Of a DNA stretch of 64,000 nt, positions 9,747 to 20,471 are shown in pieces; within the stretch, counting starts at the first letter, position 1; each line of letters opens with the position of its first letter. This DNA comes from Methylobacillus sp. MM3 (GTDB lineage Bacteria > Pseudomonadota > Gammaproteobacteria > Burkholderiales > Methylophilaceae). Location of the stretch: the NCBI RefSeq assembly GCF_001645185.1, contig NZ_LXTQ01000030.1, positions 124,001 to 188,000 on the forward strand. The letters run 5' to 3'. Under the pieces are notes generated by a model. It was not told where the DNA came from, made no database searches, and saw only the letters and a list, made by a program, of their open reading frames with translations. The translations under genes and the position numbers were made by a program.

Positions 9747-11081
9747 ATGAGCGCAACCAAAAAAGTATTTATCAAAACCTTCGGCTGCCAGATGAACGAG
9801 TACGACTCGTCGCGAATGGCGGACCTGATGCAGGCCACGGAAGGCATGCAGCAAACCGAGAATCCCGAAGAAGCCGACCTCATCCTGATCAACACCTGCT
9901 CGGTGCGCGAGAAACCGCAGGAGAAGGTGTTCAGTCAGCTCGGCCACTACCGGCAGTTGAAGCAGAACAATCCCAACCTCGTAATCGGCGTCGGCGGCTG
10001 CGTGGCCAGCCAGGAAGGCCAGGCCATCGTCGACCGCGCGCCTTATGTGGACATCGTATTCGGCCCGCAAACCCTGCACCGTTTGCCAGAATTGATCGCC
10101 GAAAAGCGCAATTCCGGGCGCTCGCAAGTGGACATCCGCTTTCCGGAAATCGAAAAATTCGACCGCCTGCCGCCGCCGCGCGTCGAAGGCGCCACCGCCT
10201 TCCTGTCGATCATGGAAGGCTGCAGTAAGTACTGCACTTTCTGCGTAGTGCCCTACACCCGCGGCGAAGAAGTCTCGCGCCCGTTCGACGACGTGCTGCT
10301 TGAAGCCGCGCAACTGGCGCAGCAAGGCGTGAAGGAACTGACCCTGCTGGGACAGAACGTGAACGGTTATCGCGGCACGATGGAGAATGGCGAAATCGCC
10401 GATCTCGCGCTTCTGCTCGAATATCTGCATGAAATCCCCGGCATCGAGCGCCTGCGCTACACCACCTCGCACCCGAACGAAATGAGTCCGGCACTGATCG
10501 AGGCGTTCGCCAGGCTGCCCAAGCTGGTGTCGCACCTGCACTTGCCGGTTCAAGCCGGTTCCGATCGGATACTGGCAGCCATGAAGCGCAACTACACCGG
10601 GCTGCAATACAAATCCATCATCCGCAAATTGCGCGCCGCGCGGCCCGATCTGCACCTGTCGTCGGACTTCATCATCGGCTTCCCCGGCGAAACCGATGCT
10701 GACTTCGAAGCGACGATGAAACTGATCGAGGATGTCGGATTCGACTACAGTTTCAGCTTCATCTACAGCCCGCGCCCCGGCACCGGCGCCGCCTATCTGT
10801 CTGACGATACGCCGCAGGAAGTGAAACAGGCGCGGCTGGAACGCCTGCAGGCCTTGATCGAAAAAATGGGCTTTGAAAATAGCCAGAAAATGGTCGGCAC
10901 CATGCAGCGCGTGTTGATCGAAAGCACATCCCGCAAGGATGCAAACCAGCTGGCTGGCCGCACCGACAACAATCGCATCGTCAATTTCGACGGCCCGGCC
11001 GAGCTGATCAACAGCTTTGCCACAGTACGTATCACTGAAGCGATGCCGCATAGCTTGCGCGGCGAGCTGGTCAATGGATAG
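9747..11081 (+). CDS. miaB: tRNA-2-methylthio-N6-isopentenyladenosine synthase MiaB
   Basis: MiaB, 444 residues, adds a methylthio group to i6A37 of tRNA by radical SAM chemistry. The N-terminal MTTase domain has three cluster cysteines ([27 protein letters not shown]). The radical SAM motif is CSKYCTFC (C-x3-C-x2-C) around residue 155. A TRAM domain ends the protein. The alternative, RimO, is unlikely given [11 protein letters not shown] and the following ybeZ-ybeY-corC, the standard miaB neighbourhood. Preceded by a strong sigma-70 promoter. Its stop overlaps the ybeZ start by 8 bases. Confidence 0.97.
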   Translation: MSATKKVFIKTFGCQMNEYDSSRMADLMQATEGMQQTENPEEADLILINTCSVREKPQEKVFSQLGHYRQLKQNNPNLVIGVGGCVASQEGQAIVDRAPYVDIVFGPQTLHRLPELIAEKRNSGRSQVDIRFPEIEKFDRLPPPRVEGATAFLSIMEGCSKYCTFCVVPYTRGEEVSRPFDDVLLEAAQLAQQGVKELTLLGQNVNGYRGTMENGEIADLALLLEYLHEIPGIERLRYTTSHPNEMSPALIEAFARLPKLVSHLHLPVQAGSDRILAAMKRNYTGLQYKSIIRKLRAARPDLHLSSDFIIGFPGETDADFEATMKLIEDVGFDYSFSFIYSPRPGTGAAYLSDDTPQEVKQARLERLQALIEKMGFENSQKMVGTMQRVLIESTSRKDANQLAGRTDNNRIVNFDGPAELINSFATVRITEAMPHSLRGELVNG

Positions 11082-12036
11082 CGCCTTGGAAATCGACTTT
11101 ACCCCCGAAGACAATCTTCGCCTGGCAAACCTTTGCGGCGTGCTGGACGAAAACCTGAAACAGATCGAAGACGCACTCGAAGTCGGCATTGCCCGGCGCG
11201 GTGCGAATTTCAAGCTTTCCGGCGACACGACCAATATTCGCCTGGCTTCGCAACTGCTGCAGGATTTTTACGGTCGAGCCAGAAAACCGATCAGCCTGGA
11301 AGACGTCCAGCTCGGCCTGGTGGAAGTTGGCAAGCTCAATCCGGAATCCATTGCGACCGCCGCGATGCCGGTGCTGATGACGCGCCGCTCCGACCTGCAT
11401 GGCCGCACGCCGCGCCAGATCGAATATCTCCAGCAAATTCAGGAGTTCGACATCACCTTCGGCATCGGCCCGGCCGGCACAGGCAAAACCTACCTCGCCG
11501 TTGCCAGCGCCGTGGATGCGCTGACGCGCGACCGCGTGAAACGCATCGTGCTGGTACGCCCCGCGGTGGAAGCCGGCGAGCGGCTGGGCTTTTTGCCCGG
11601 CGATCTCGCACAGAAGGTCGACCCCTATCTGCGCCCGCTGTACGACGCGCTTTACGACCTGATGGGCTTCGACACCGTACACAAGATGTTCGAGCGCAAC
11701 GCGATCGAAGTCGCCCCGCTCGCCTATATGCGCGGCCGCACGCTGAACCAGAGCTTCATTATTCTCGATGAAGCGCAGAACACCACGCCGGAGCAGATGA
11801 AGATGTTCCTGACGCGTATCGGTTTCGGCACCAAATCCGTCATTACCGGCGACGTGACGCAGATTGACCTCGCCCGCGGCCAGAAGAGCGGCCTGGTGGA
11901 AGCGCAGAAGGTGCTGAAGGACGTGCGCGGCATCGCGATGACCCAATTCCTGTCGGACGACGTGGTGCGCCATCCGCTGGTGCAGAAAATCATCAACGCC
12001 TACGAGCGTTATGAGCAGGGCCAGACACATGAGTAG
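11074..12036 (+). CDS. ybeZ: PhoH-like ATPase YbeZ
   Basis: A 320-residue PhoH-family nucleotide-binding protein. Seen: a KH-like N-terminal region, Walker [16 protein letters not shown] near residue 135, and Walker [21 protein letters not shown], with the helicase-like [11 protein letters not shown] segment after it. YbeZ is thought to act with YbeY and an RNA helicase in ribosomal RNA processing. The start at 11074 (MDSALEIDF) overlaps miaB; a longer in-frame version would extend 57 bases into miaB and is unlikely. Overlaps ybeY by 8 bases. Confidence 0.93.
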   Translation: MDSALEIDFTPEDNLRLANLCGVLDENLKQIEDALEVGIARRGANFKLSGDTTNIRLASQLLQDFYGRARKPISLEDVQLGLVEVGKLNPESIATAAMPVLMTRRSDLHGRTPRQIEYLQQIQEFDITFGIGPAGTGKTYLAVASAVDALTRDRVKRIVLVRPAVEAGERLGFLPGDLAQKVDPYLRPLYDALYDLMGFDTVHKMFERNAIEVAPLAYMRGRTLNQSFIILDEAQNTTPEQMKMFLTRIGFGTKSVITGDVTQIDLARGQKSGLVEAQKVLKDVRGIAMTQFLSDDVVRHPLVQKIINAYERYEQGQTHE

Positions 12037-12511
12037 TCCTGCCGCGAAAAAACCCAGGCTCGAATTGGCCGTGCAATATGCAGTAAAGCCCGAAAACGCC
12101 CCGACACGCGCCCAATTCAGGAAATGGGCGCTTGCTGGGCTGGAAGAAGACGCCGAAGTCGCGCTGCGCCTGGTCGATGAAGCCGAAGGCCGCGAACTTA
12201 ACCGCGACTATCGCGGCAAGGATTACGCCACCAACGTGCTTACCTTCCCACTCGCTGATGAGCCGGTACTGATGGGCGATATCGTCCTGTGCCATGCCGT
12301 GATCGAAAAAGAGGCGCTGGAGCAAGACAAGCCGCTTGAGGCCCATTACGCGCATCTCACCGTACACGGCGTGCTGCACTTGCAGGGCTATGACCACGAA
12401 ACCGATGAAGAGGCCTCCGTGATGGAATCTCTTGAAACACAAATCATCACAAAACTGGGCTATGCTGACCCTTATCATATTGAAAAGGAAGCCATAACAC
12501 ATGGCGGATGA
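12029..12511 (+). CDS. ybeY: Endoribonuclease YbeY (rRNA maturation factor)
   Basis: YbeY, 160 residues, is a zinc metalloprotein needed for 16S rRNA 3'-end maturation and 70S ribosome quality control. The zinc motif [16 protein letters not shown] (H-x3-H-x5-H) is near residue 113, preceded by the conserved TNVLTFPL and [10 protein letters not shown] stretches. The chosen ATG overlaps the end of ybeZ; an ATG 18 bases earlier is possible. Overlaps corC by 11 bases. Gene order ybeZ-ybeY-corC is as in E. coli. Confidence 0.95.
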   Translation: MSSPAAKKPRLELAVQYAVKPENAPTRAQFRKWALAGLEEDAEVALRLVDEAEGRELNRDYRGKDYATNVLTFPLADEPVLMGDIVLCHAVIEKEALEQDKPLEAHYAHLTVHGVLHLQGYDHETDEEASVMESLETQIITKLGYADPYHIEKEAITHGG

Positions 12512-13346
12512 CAGTAGTAAACACACCTGGCTGGAACGTATTTCGCACCTGCTTCTGCGGGAGCCGGAAGACCGCGAACAACTGGTAGAACTCCTCCATT
12601 CTTCTTACGAACGCAACCTGCTCGATGCAGACGCCCTCTCGATGATCGAGGGCGTGCTTCAAGTTTCTGAAATGCAGGTGCGCGACATCATGATCCCGCG
12701 CTCGCAGATGGATGTGATCGACATTACCGATCCGCCCGAAAAATTCATCCCTTTCGTCATTGAAACCGCGCACTCGCGCTTTCCCGTGATTGGCGAAAAC
12801 AAGGACGACATCCTCGGCATCCTGCTCGCCAAGGACTTGCTGCGCTACTACGCAGGCGAAGACTTCGAAGTGCGCGACATGCTGCGCCCGGCGGTGTTCA
12901 TCCCCGAATCCAAGCGCCTCAATGTGTTGCTCAAGGAATTTCGCGGCAACCGCAACCATATCGCCATCGTCGTCGACGAATACGGCGGCGTGGCCGGCAT
13001 GGTGACCATTGAAGACGTGCTGGAGCAGATTGTCGGCGATATCGAGGACGAGTACGACTACGACGAAACCGAGGACAATATCTTCCGCGATGCCAGCGGC
13101 CGGTTCCGCGTCAAGGCGCTCACCGAAATCACCGATTTCAACGAGGCCCTGGGCGTGGAATTCAGCGATGAGGAGTTTTCGACTATCGGCGGCCTGGTGG
13201 TAAGCAAATTCGGTCATTTACCCAAACGCGCGGAGCAGGTGGTTTTCGATGGATTCAGGTTCACCGTACTGCGCGCTGATAGTCGGCGCGTGCATTCGCT
13301 GCTGGTCGAACACATCGAGGAAACCCCTGCGGCAGCAGAAGCCTGA
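12501..13346 (+). CDS. corC: CorC/YbeX-type CBS-domain protein
   Basis: A 281-residue soluble protein of the CorC (YbeX) family: two CBS domains (around residues 70-185, with [15 protein letters not shown] and [33 protein letters not shown]) and a C-terminal CorC_HlyC domain. It lacks the CNNM transmembrane domain found in the second family member at 61405. Family members were linked to magnesium/cobalt efflux, and YbeX more recently to ribosome metabolism. Fourth gene of the miaB operon; in many relatives lnt follows directly, but here three other genes intervene. Confidence 0.92.
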   Translation: MADDSSKHTWLERISHLLLREPEDREQLVELLHSSYERNLLDADALSMIEGVLQVSEMQVRDIMIPRSQMDVIDITDPPEKFIPFVIETAHSRFPVIGENKDDILGILLAKDLLRYYAGEDFEVRDMLRPAVFIPESKRLNVLLKEFRGNRNHIAIVVDEYGGVAGMVTIEDVLEQIVGDIEDEYDYDETEDNIFRDASGRFRVKALTEITDFNEALGVEFSDEEFSTIGGLVVSKFGHLPKRAEQVVFDGFRFTVLRADSRRVHSLLVEHIEETPAAAEA

Positions 13347-13435
13347 TATATAACGTTTTCCCCACAGGCCAGAGGGAACTTTCCTGATGCGGAATCCTCC
13401 TATCAAGGACATTGCACTCTTTCCGGGAGCAGACC

Positions 13436-13798
13436 ATGAGAGTCCTTACCGCAGCATTTCTCGCCAGCCTGTCCGGCGTAGCCATGGCAGGCGGCGATGA
13501 AATTCCCTTGAGTGAACATGAATTCGTTGCGCACATCCAAACCGCCAACAAAGCCCAGATTATCGAGCACCTGGGCGAGCCGGCCCGCGTCGTTGATGTG
13601 AAAGATGACGAAACCGGCGAGGTCATGGGTTCCATCTGGCATTACCACTATCTGAACACCGCCGTAAACGGCGATTACTACAAGACAACCGAACTTGATT
13701 TCGTGGGGGACCAGGTGGTTACGGTTGTTTTCAGCACGATGGATGACGACGGTTCGGGAGAGCCGACCGCCGTCGATCCTGAGATTATTCAACAGTAA
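13436..13798 (+). CDS. Small exported protein, possibly BamE/SmpA-like fold
   Basis: A 120-residue protein with a clear signal peptide (MRVLTAAFLASLSGVAMAGG, cleavage after AMA). The mature part reads KAQIIEHLGEPARV, then IWHYHYL and TELDFVGDQVVTVVF. This pattern (motif 'xxxLGxP', an aromatic strand, then a strand ending in VxVVF) recalls the SmpA/OmlA fold of BamE-like proteins, but no lipobox cysteine is present. That likeness is my inference. The ATG has a GGGAG site 8 bases upstream; an ATG 24 bases earlier is not preferred. It ends three bases from the end of convergent mscL. Confidence 0.65.
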   Translation: MRVLTAAFLASLSGVAMAGGDEIPLSEHEFVAHIQTANKAQIIEHLGEPARVVDVKDDETGEVMGSIWHYHYLNTAVNGDYYKTTELDFVGDQVVTVVFSTMDDDGSGEPTAVDPEIIQQ

Positions 13799-13801
13799 TT
13801 T

Positions 13802-14248
13802 TTAAAGCTCTGAAGTACAGTTGGGGCACCGCTTCGCCTTGATCGGGATTGCAGTAAAGCAATAGGGGCAATCCTTGGTTGCAGGCTCGGCCGGTGCCTC
13901 TTCTTCTGCAGCTTTGAGTTTGTTCACCGCACGCACCAGCATGAACACCGCAAATGCGACGATGGTAAAACTTACGATGGCATTGATGAACACTCCGTAA
14001 TTCAGCGTCACCGCCCCCGCCTTCTTAGCCGCATCCAGCGAAGCATAAGGTTCGGGCGTCGCTCCTTCCTTCAGCACCAGAAAGAGGTTGGCAAAATCGA
14101 CATTGCCAAGCAACAAACCGATGGGCGGCATGATCAAATCATCCACCAGGGATTTGACAATGGCACCAAATGCCGCGCCGATAATGATACCGACCGCCAT
14201 ATCCACCACATTGCCACGCATGGCAAACTTTTTGAACTCCGTGAACAT
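13802..14248 (-). CDS. mscL: Large-conductance mechanosensitive channel MscL with zinc-ribbon tail
   Basis: MscL, 148 residues, opens on membrane tension to release solutes during osmotic down-shock. TM1 is [20 protein letters not shown] with the pore helix, TM2 is [18 protein letters not shown]. The C-terminal tail after the cytoplasmic helix carries two Cys-x2-Cys knuckles (CPYC and CPNC, 14 residues apart), a probable zinc ribbon not present in E. coli MscL. The start [12 protein letters not shown] is the standard MscL N-terminus, with GGGAGG upstream; a longer frame adds an implausible leader. Confidence 0.95.
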   Translation of the reverse strand: MFTEFKKFAMRGNVVDMAVGIIIGAAFGAIVKSLVDDLIMPPIGLLLGNVDFANLFLVLKEGATPEPYASLDAAKKAGAVTLNYGVFINAIVSFTIVAFAVFMLVRAVNKLKAAEEEAPAEPATKDCPYCFTAIPIKAKRCPNCTSEL

Positions 14249-14393
14249 TGAAACCTCCCTCATGTGCCAGAAAAAAATGATAACAATGCAACCCGCGCAT
14301 AACGCAGAGTTTTGCATCCCTTTCGATTAATATATTCGCTTGATCAGGATTTAAATTACTCCAAATTTTGCGTTTTGCACAAGCGATGCCGTC

Positions 14394-15245
14394 ATGAACA
14401 CACCCAAGCCGCAACTCGACACCACGGATCACGACCGCGACAGCGCCGGCATGACCTATGTCTATCCGGTTGTCTCGCGGCGCGCGCACGGCATCTCCAT
14501 CGGCATCAACCTCAATCCGAACAACGCCTGCAACTGGCGCTGCATCTACTGCCAGGTACCCGACCTCACGCGCGGTGCAGCCCCTGAAGTCGACCTGGCG
14601 CAGCTTGAGCGCGAATTGCGTCAGATGCTGAACGACGTGCTGAACGGCAGCTTCATGCAGGAACGTGTGCCAGAGGAAAGGCGCCGCCTGAAAGACATCG
14701 CGTTCTCCGGCAATGGCGAGCCGACCAGCTCTCACGAATTCGCACAGTCCATCGTCATCGCAGATCGTGTCATGCGCGACCTCGATCTCGCGGGAGAAAT
14801 CCGCCTGCGCCTGATCACCAACGGCAGTCTGATAGAGAAACCCGGCGTGCTCGACGCCATCGCCCATCTCGGCAAATGCAATGGCGAAGTCTGGTTCAAG
14901 GTAGACGCAGCCACACAAGAAGGCATCGCCCGCATCAACGATGTCCGCCTCAACCCGCAAGGAGTGCTCGAACGGCTGCGGCTGTGCGCGCAACAATGCC
15001 CGACATGGGTACAGACCTGCATTTTCGCGCTCGACGGCGAGCCGCCGCAAGACCACGAAATCGAAGCCTATCTCGATCTGCTGCGGCAAGCGGCCGATGT
15101 CATCGCCGGTGTTCATCTTTACGGCCTGGCGCGCCCATCGATGCAACCCGAAGCACCGCGCTTGTCTCGCCTGACGGAAACCTGGATGAATACGCTCGCA
15201 GGCCGCATAAGGCAACTTGGCCTGATCGTAAACGTCAGCCCTTGA
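14394..15245 (+). CDS. Radical SAM protein (COG0731-like Fe-S oxidoreductase)
   Basis: A 283-residue radical SAM enzyme. The cluster motif is CNWRCIYC (C-x3-C-x2-C) near residue 45, followed by GNGEPTSS (the glycine-rich SAM-binding GGE-type strand) and LITNGSL. It resembles the wyosine-like COG0731 group of bacterial Fe-S oxidoreductases of unknown substrate. It has no SPASM domain and no accessory leader-peptide gene next to it, so peptide modification is not suggested. It sits between mscL (divergent) and lnt (50 bases downstream). Substrate unknown. Confidence 0.8.
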   Translation: MNTPKPQLDTTDHDRDSAGMTYVYPVVSRRAHGISIGINLNPNNACNWRCIYCQVPDLTRGAAPEVDLAQLERELRQMLNDVLNGSFMQERVPEERRRLKDIAFSGNGEPTSSHEFAQSIVIADRVMRDLDLAGEIRLRLITNGSLIEKPGVLDAIAHLGKCNGEVWFKVDAATQEGIARINDVRLNPQGVLERLRLCAQQCPTWVQTCIFALDGEPPQDHEIEAYLDLLRQAADVIAGVHLYGLARPSMQPEAPRLSRLTETWMNTLAGRIRQLGLIVNVSP

Positions 15246-15295
15246 ACACGCATTTCCGGGATAATGGGGCTATCAAAAACAACACCGCCTTAACC

Positions 15296-16771
15296 GTGCA
15301 CAAACTCCTTGCAACACCTTTCCGCCAGCGTCTGGCGGCATTCGGACTGGGTGCGTTGGCCGTGCTGGGCTACGCGCCGTTTTACCTCTACCCCATTCCC
15401 ATCCTGACGCTGGCCGGGCTGTTCATGCTCTGGCACAAGGCCGAATCTCCCAAGCAGATATTCCAACTCGGCTATTTCTACGGCCTGGGATTGTTTGGCG
15501 CCGGCGTTTCATGGATTTACGTCAGCCTGCATGATTTCGGCGGCATGCCGATGCCGGCAGCGGTCTTCGCGACAGCGGCATATTGCGCGTTTCTGGCGCT
15601 GTTTCCGGCGACTGCCGGATGGGTGAGCGCACGCTTCGTTCATCTTCGCGCCTATGCCATGCCCTTCGCCTGGGTGTTGATGGAGTGGGTGCTCAACTGG
15701 ATTTTTACCGGCTTTCCATGGATGACCCTGGGCTATTCGCAAGTGCCCTACAGCCCGCTGGCCGGACTGGCGCCCATTGTTGGGGTGTTCGGAATTTCGC
15801 TGGCAGCCGCAGCAAGTGCTGCGATTGTGGCCGGTTTATTGGGCGGAGCTAGCCGGCGGCCGTTGCTGATTGCGCTGTTTTCTTTCTGGGTCGGCGGCAG
15901 CGGGCTGAAGCAGATCGCCTGGAGCACGCCCGTCGGTGCGCCTGTCACGGTCAGCCTGCTGCAAGGCAATGTTTCGCAGGACATGAAATGGCAGCCGGAG
16001 GAAATCCGCAACACGCTGCGCACTTACCTGAGCCTCGCCCGGCAATACCCTGCGCAACTGGTCGTACTGCCGGAAACCGCATTGCCGCTGCTGTGGCATC
16101 AGGTGCCGCAGGACTATCTGCAAGCGCTGGCCGAGCCCGCCAAGGCGTTAGGCGGCGACACGCTCGTTGGCGCGCCAGAGGCAGTTGGCGATGAATATTT
16201 CAACAGCATGTTCAGCGTAGGCAACGCGCCCACGCAGAAGTACAGCAAATTCCATCTAGTGCCATTCGGCGAATTCATTCCATTCAAAGCGGCGCTGGGC
16301 TGGATTTACAACGATTTGCTGCACATTCCGCTCTCCGATCTTTCGTCCGGCCCCAAATATCAGCAACCGCTTGCCATCGCCGGGCAGAAAGTCGCCGTCA
16401 ATATCTGCTACGAAGATGTCTTCGGCGAGGAGATCATCCGCCAGCTACCCGCTGCGACGCTGTTGGTCAACGCCAGCAACGATGCGTGGTACGGCCGTTC
16501 GCTGGCGGCGCACCAGCATTTGCAGATATCGCAGACGCGCGCGATGGAAACCGCCCGCATGATGCTGCGCGCCACCAATACCGGCGCTACCGCCATCGTC
16601 GCACCCAATGGAATGATCGTCGCCGAAGCGCCGCATTTCACCACGACAGCCCTCACCGGCATGGCGCAGGGCTATACCGGCACGACGCCCTACGTGCGAT
16701 TCGGCAACTGGCCGGCGGTGACGCTGATCGTGCTGGCATTCGGGCTTTTGTGGGGGCGCAAAAAGAAGTAA
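15296..16771 (+). CDS. lnt: Apolipoprotein N-acyltransferase
   Basis: Lnt, 491 residues from a GTG start, acylates the N-terminal cysteine of lipoproteins in the inner membrane. About six membrane helices occupy residues 10-200. The nitrilase-fold periplasmic domain then shows the catalytic triad residues in context: Glu in [11 protein letters not shown], Lys in [15 protein letters not shown] and Cys in [11 protein letters not shown]. The GTG (reading [13 protein letters not shown]) gives a normal length; the frame is open far upstream through the radical SAM gene but has no reason to start there. 38 bases before glyQ. Confidence 0.93.
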   Translation: MHKLLATPFRQRLAAFGLGALAVLGYAPFYLYPIPILTLAGLFMLWHKAESPKQIFQLGYFYGLGLFGAGVSWIYVSLHDFGGMPMPAAVFATAAYCAFLALFPATAGWVSARFVHLRAYAMPFAWVLMEWVLNWIFTGFPWMTLGYSQVPYSPLAGLAPIVGVFGISLAAAASAAIVAGLLGGASRRPLLIALFSFWVGGSGLKQIAWSTPVGAPVTVSLLQGNVSQDMKWQPEEIRNTLRTYLSLARQYPAQLVVLPETALPLLWHQVPQDYLQALAEPAKALGGDTLVGAPEAVGDEYFNSMFSVGNAPTQKYSKFHLVPFGEFIPFKAALGWIYNDLLHIPLSDLSSGPKYQQPLAIAGQKVAVNICYEDVFGEEIIRQLPAATLLVNASNDAWYGRSLAAHQHLQISQTRAMETARMMLRATNTGATAIVAPNGMIVAEAPHFTTTALTGMAQGYTGTTPYVRFGNWPAVTLIVLAFGLLWGRKKK

Positions 16772-16809
16772 AATCAAGCCCTTTTGCAAAACAAGAACAG
16801 CCACCTCCA

Positions 16810-17727
16810 ATGCTGACTTTCCAACAGATCATACTCACCCTGCAACAATACTGGGACAAGCAAGGCTGCGCCCTGCTGCAACCCTATGACATGGAAGTCG
16901 GGGCCGGCACCAGCCACACCGCGACCTTTCTCCGCGCGCTCGGCCCCGAGCCGTGGAAAGCCGCCTACGTGCAGCCCAGCCGCCGCCCCAAGGATGGCCG
17001 CTACGGCGAGAATCCGAACCGCTTGCAGCATTACTACCAATTTCAGGTGGTGCTGAAGCCGGCACCGGCCAATATCCTCGAACTCTACCTCGGCTCGCTC
17101 GAAGCGCTGGGTTTCGACCTGCGCAAGAACGACATCCGCTTCGTCGAAGACGACTGGGAAAATCCCACGCTGGGCGCATGGGGCCTGGGTTGGGAAGTCT
17201 GGCTGAACGGCATGGAAGTCACGCAATTCACCTATTTCCAGCAAGTCGGTGGCATCAACTGCCGTCCGATCACCGGCGAGATCACTTACGGTCTAGAACG
17301 TCTGGCGATGTATCTGCAAAGTGTGGACAACGTGTTCGACCTCGATTGGACCGAGGGCCTCAAATACCGCGACGTCTACCACCAGAACGAAGTCGAGCAA
17401 TCCGCCTACAACTTCGAGCATAGCGATGTCGATTTCCTGCTCGGCGCCTTCGGCAGTCACGAGAAAGAAGCGCAATACCTGATGGAACAGCAACTGGCGC
17501 TGCCCGCCTACGAGCAAGTGCTCAAGGCCGCGCACACCTTCAACCTGCTGGATGCCCGCGGCGCGATTTCCGTCACCGAGCGCGCCGCTTACATCGGCCG
17601 TATCCGCAACCTGGCACGCAGCGTCGCGCAGGCCTATCTGGAAAGCCGCGCGCGGCTCGGATTCCCGATGGCGCCCAGAAACTGGGCCGATGAAGTACTG
17701 GCGCAAATGGACAAGAAAGCCGCATGA
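16810..17727 (+). CDS. glyQ: Glycyl-tRNA synthetase alpha subunit
   Basis: GlyQ, 305 residues, is the catalytic subunit of the bacterial alpha2beta2 glycyl-tRNA synthetase. Characteristic segments: [18 protein letters not shown] at the N-terminus, [38 protein letters not shown] and [21 protein letters not shown], which belong to the class II core. The first ATG (MLTFQQ) is the standard start. Overlaps glyS by four bases (ATGA). Confidence 0.97.
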   Translation: MLTFQQIILTLQQYWDKQGCALLQPYDMEVGAGTSHTATFLRALGPEPWKAAYVQPSRRPKDGRYGENPNRLQHYYQFQVVLKPAPANILELYLGSLEALGFDLRKNDIRFVEDDWENPTLGAWGLGWEVWLNGMEVTQFTYFQQVGGINCRPITGEITYGLERLAMYLQSVDNVFDLDWTEGLKYRDVYHQNEVEQSAYNFEHSDVDFLLGAFGSHEKEAQYLMEQQLALPAYEQVLKAAHTFNLLDARGAISVTERAAYIGRIRNLARSVAQAYLESRARLGFPMAPRNWADEVLAQMDKKAA

Positions 17728-19832
17728 GCATGAGTATCCGCAATCTATTGGTCGAATTGTTTGTCGAAGAGCTGCCGCCCAAGGCCCTGAAAAAGCTGGG
17801 CGAAGAATTTGCCGCGAAGCTGTTTGAGAGCCTGAAAGCGCAAGGTCTCGCGAGCGATCAATCCGCTGTCACTCCATTCGCCTCTCCCCGTCGCTTGGCG
17901 GCCCATGTCACCGACGTCGCAGCACAAGCCGCCGACAAGCCGGTCTCGCAAAAACTGATGCCGGCAAGCGTCGGTCTGGATGCCAACGGCCAGGCAACAC
18001 CCGCCTTGCTCAAGAAACTGGCTGCGGTAGGCGCCGACGCGGCCGTTGTGTCGCAACTCAAGCGCGAATACGACGGCAAGACCGACGTGCTGTTCCTCGA
18101 TGTCATCATGCCCGGCGCAAAACTGGCCGACGGCCTGCAAAAAGCGCTGGACGAAGCGCTGGCCAAACTGCCGATTCCTAAGGTGATGACCTATCAGCTG
18201 GACGACGGCTGGAGCAATGTCAACTTCGTGCGTCCAGCGCACGGCCTGGTGGCCCTTCACGGCGACGACGTGGTGCCCATCGCCACGCTGGGCCTGGCTT
18301 CGAGCAACATGACGCAAGGCCATCGCTTCGAGGCGACGCATCATCCGGTACGCCTGAAGAATGCCGACACCTACGCGACGCAACTGGCCACCGAAGGCGC
18401 CGTGATCGCCGGCTTCGATGCGCGCCGCGCTGAAATCGTACGCCAGCTGACCGAAGCCGCCGCGAAGGAAGGGCTCGCCCCCATCGAGGACGACGCGCTG
18501 CTGGACGAAGTCACCGCGCTAGTCGAACGCCCCAATGTGCTGCTCGGCCAGTTCGAGGAAGCCTTCCTCGAAGTGCCGCAGGAATGCCTGATCCTGACGA
18601 TGAAGGCCAACCAGAAATACTTTCCGCTACTGGACGGCAACGGCAAGCTGACCAACAAGTTCCTGATCGTCTCCAACATTCGTCCGGTCGACACCAGCGC
18701 GGTGATTGGCGGCAACGAGCGCGTGGTGCGCCCGCGCCTCGCCGACGCCAAGTTCTTCTTCGATCAGGACCGTAAAAAGACGCTGGAGTCGCGCGTCGCC
18801 GGGCTGGACAAGGTGGTTTACCACAACAAGCTAGGCACGCAGGGCGAACGCATGGAGCGCGTGCGCAAGATCGCTCGCGCCATCGCCCAGCAGATTGGCG
18901 ACGACGCGCTGGCGGCTTCCGCCGACCAGGCCGCGCAACTGGCGAAAACCGACTTGCTGACTGACATGGTCGGCGAATTTCCGGAGCTGCAAGGCATCAT
19001 GGGCGCTTACTACGCCCGTCACGACGGCCTGTCGGAAGACGTCGCCGATGCGATCGAAGACCACTACAAGCCGCGCTTTGCCGGCGATGCATTGCCGCGC
19101 AACGCCACCGGTACCGCCGTCGCTCTGGCGGATAAACTGGAAACGCTGGTCGGCCTGTTCGGCATCGGGCAGATTCCCACCGGCGACAAGGATCCGTTTG
19201 CCCTGCGCCGCCACGCGCTGGGCGTGATCCGCATCCTGATCGACAAGCAACTGCCGCTGTCGCTGGATACGCTGCTGCAACATGCTGCCGAAGCGTTCGG
19301 CGACAAGATCCAGAACCCGACGGCCCAACTTACGGACTTCATCTTCGAACGTCTGGCCGGCAACCTGCGCGAGCAAGGTTACACGCCGCAGGAAGTGGAC
19401 GCCGTTATCGCCCTCCATCCGCAAGTACTGCAAGACATCGCGCAACGCCTCGAAGCCGTGCGCGCATTCTCCACGCTGCCCGAGGCCGAAAGCCTCGCTG
19501 CCGCGAACAAGCGCGTCGGCAATATCCTGAAAAAAGCCGAAGGCACGGTGGAGGCGAAGGTGAACGCCGCATTGCTGAAGGAAACCGCCGAATCTGCACT
19601 GCATCAAGCATTGTCGGCAGTCGCACCCCAAGCTGACGCCGCGTTCGAAAAAGGTGACTACACCGCCTCGCTGCAAGCCCTGGCCGCGCTCAAGGCGCCC
19701 GTGGACGACTTTTTCGACAATGTGATGGTGAACGCCGACGACCCGACCCTGCGCGCCAATCGCCTGGGCCTGCTGGCGACGCTGCACCAGGCCATGAATC
19801 GCGTAGCTGATCTTTCCAGGCTGGCAGCGTAA
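17724..19832 (+). CDS. glyS: Glycyl-tRNA synthetase beta subunit
   Basis: GlyS, 702 residues, binds tRNA-Gly and completes the synthetase. N-terminal [22 protein letters not shown] and the FASPRRLA motif are typical; an HD-like middle region and a C-terminal DALR-type anticodon-binding part ([18 protein letters not shown]) follow. Length fits the family. Translationally coupled to glyQ by the ATGA overlap; gmhB follows after 37 bases. Confidence 0.97.
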   Translation: MSMSIRNLLVELFVEELPPKALKKLGEEFAAKLFESLKAQGLASDQSAVTPFASPRRLAAHVTDVAAQAADKPVSQKLMPASVGLDANGQATPALLKKLAAVGADAAVVSQLKREYDGKTDVLFLDVIMPGAKLADGLQKALDEALAKLPIPKVMTYQLDDGWSNVNFVRPAHGLVALHGDDVVPIATLGLASSNMTQGHRFEATHHPVRLKNADTYATQLATEGAVIAGFDARRAEIVRQLTEAAAKEGLAPIEDDALLDEVTALVERPNVLLGQFEEAFLEVPQECLILTMKANQKYFPLLDGNGKLTNKFLIVSNIRPVDTSAVIGGNERVVRPRLADAKFFFDQDRKKTLESRVAGLDKVVYHNKLGTQGERMERVRKIARAIAQQIGDDALAASADQAAQLAKTDLLTDMVGEFPELQGIMGAYYARHDGLSEDVADAIEDHYKPRFAGDALPRNATGTAVALADKLETLVGLFGIGQIPTGDKDPFALRRHALGVIRILIDKQLPLSLDTLLQHAAEAFGDKIQNPTAQLTDFIFERLAGNLREQGYTPQEVDAVIALHPQVLQDIAQRLEAVRAFSTLPEAESLAAANKRVGNILKKAEGTVEAKVNAALLKETAESALHQALSAVAPQADAAFEKGDYTASLQALAALKAPVDDFFDNVMVNADDPTLRANRLGLLATLHQAMNRVADLSRLAA

Positions 19833-19869
19833 ACTTGAGGCTTATTTTCGCAGGCAAGCGACCCCAGGC

Positions 19870-20427
19870 ATGAAACTCGTCATTCTCGACCGCGACGGCG
19901 TCATCAATTACGACAGCCCGCAATTCATCAAGAGCCCGGACGAATGGAAACCCATCCCCGGCAGTCTGGAAGCCATTGCCCAATTGAATCAGGCCGGTTT
20001 TCGCGTGGCGTTGGCAACCAACCAGTCCGGCATCAGCCGCGGCCTGTTCGACATGACGACGCTGAACGCTATCCACGACAAGATGCATCGCGCGCTGGGG
20101 CAATTCGGCGGCCGCATCGACGCATTGTTCTACTGCCCGCACGCGGCGGACGACAACTGCAACTGCCGCAAACCCAAGCCCGGCATGATGGAAGAAATAT
20201 CCCGCCGCTTTTCGGAAGACCTGCGCGGCGTGCCCAGCGTGGGCGATTCGTTGCGCGACCTGCAAGCCAGCGTCGCGGTCGGCGCGCAGCCTATCCTGGT
20301 GCGCACCGGCAAGGGCGAAAAAACACTCGAAACCGGCAATCTGCCCGAGGGCACCTGGGTCTGCGCCGATCTCGCCGAAGCGGTACAGCGCATCATCTAC
20401 GAGCGAACTCCGTGGGGCATCAGTTGA
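19870..20427 (+). CDS. gmhB: D-glycero-beta-D-manno-heptose-1,7-bisphosphate 7-phosphatase
   Basis: GmhB, 185 residues, is a HAD phosphatase of ADP-heptose synthesis for the lipopolysaccharide core. HAD motif I is LDRDGVINYDS with the Asp-x-Asp pair. A zinc-binding insertion reads CPHAADDNCNC (Cys-x-His and Cys-x-Cys), then RKPKPGM with the motif III lysines. Motif IV is VGDSLRDLQA. Order glyS-gmhB-plsC is common in betaproteobacteria. Likely operon member. Confidence 0.94.
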   Translation: MKLVILDRDGVINYDSPQFIKSPDEWKPIPGSLEAIAQLNQAGFRVALATNQSGISRGLFDMTTLNAIHDKMHRALGQFGGRIDALFYCPHAADDNCNCRKPKPGMMEEISRRFSEDLRGVPSVGDSLRDLQASVAVGAQPILVRTGKGEKTLETGNLPEGTWVCADLAEAVQRIIYERTPWGIS

Positions 20428-20471
20428 TTGCTGTCGGGTTTTCTGCCGTTTTATTCCTGTAATCGCCCTTC

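Noticed and set aside
9693-11234. A 513-residue open frame antisense to miaB, and similar long frames opposite sufB (2523-3914), ccoI (22621-24915), coxA (41659-42783) and secD (58646-60298)
   Set aside because: Their sequences are low-complexity in Arg, Gly, His and Gln, contain no domain pattern, and sit exactly opposite conserved genes. High GC codon use creates such frames by chance.
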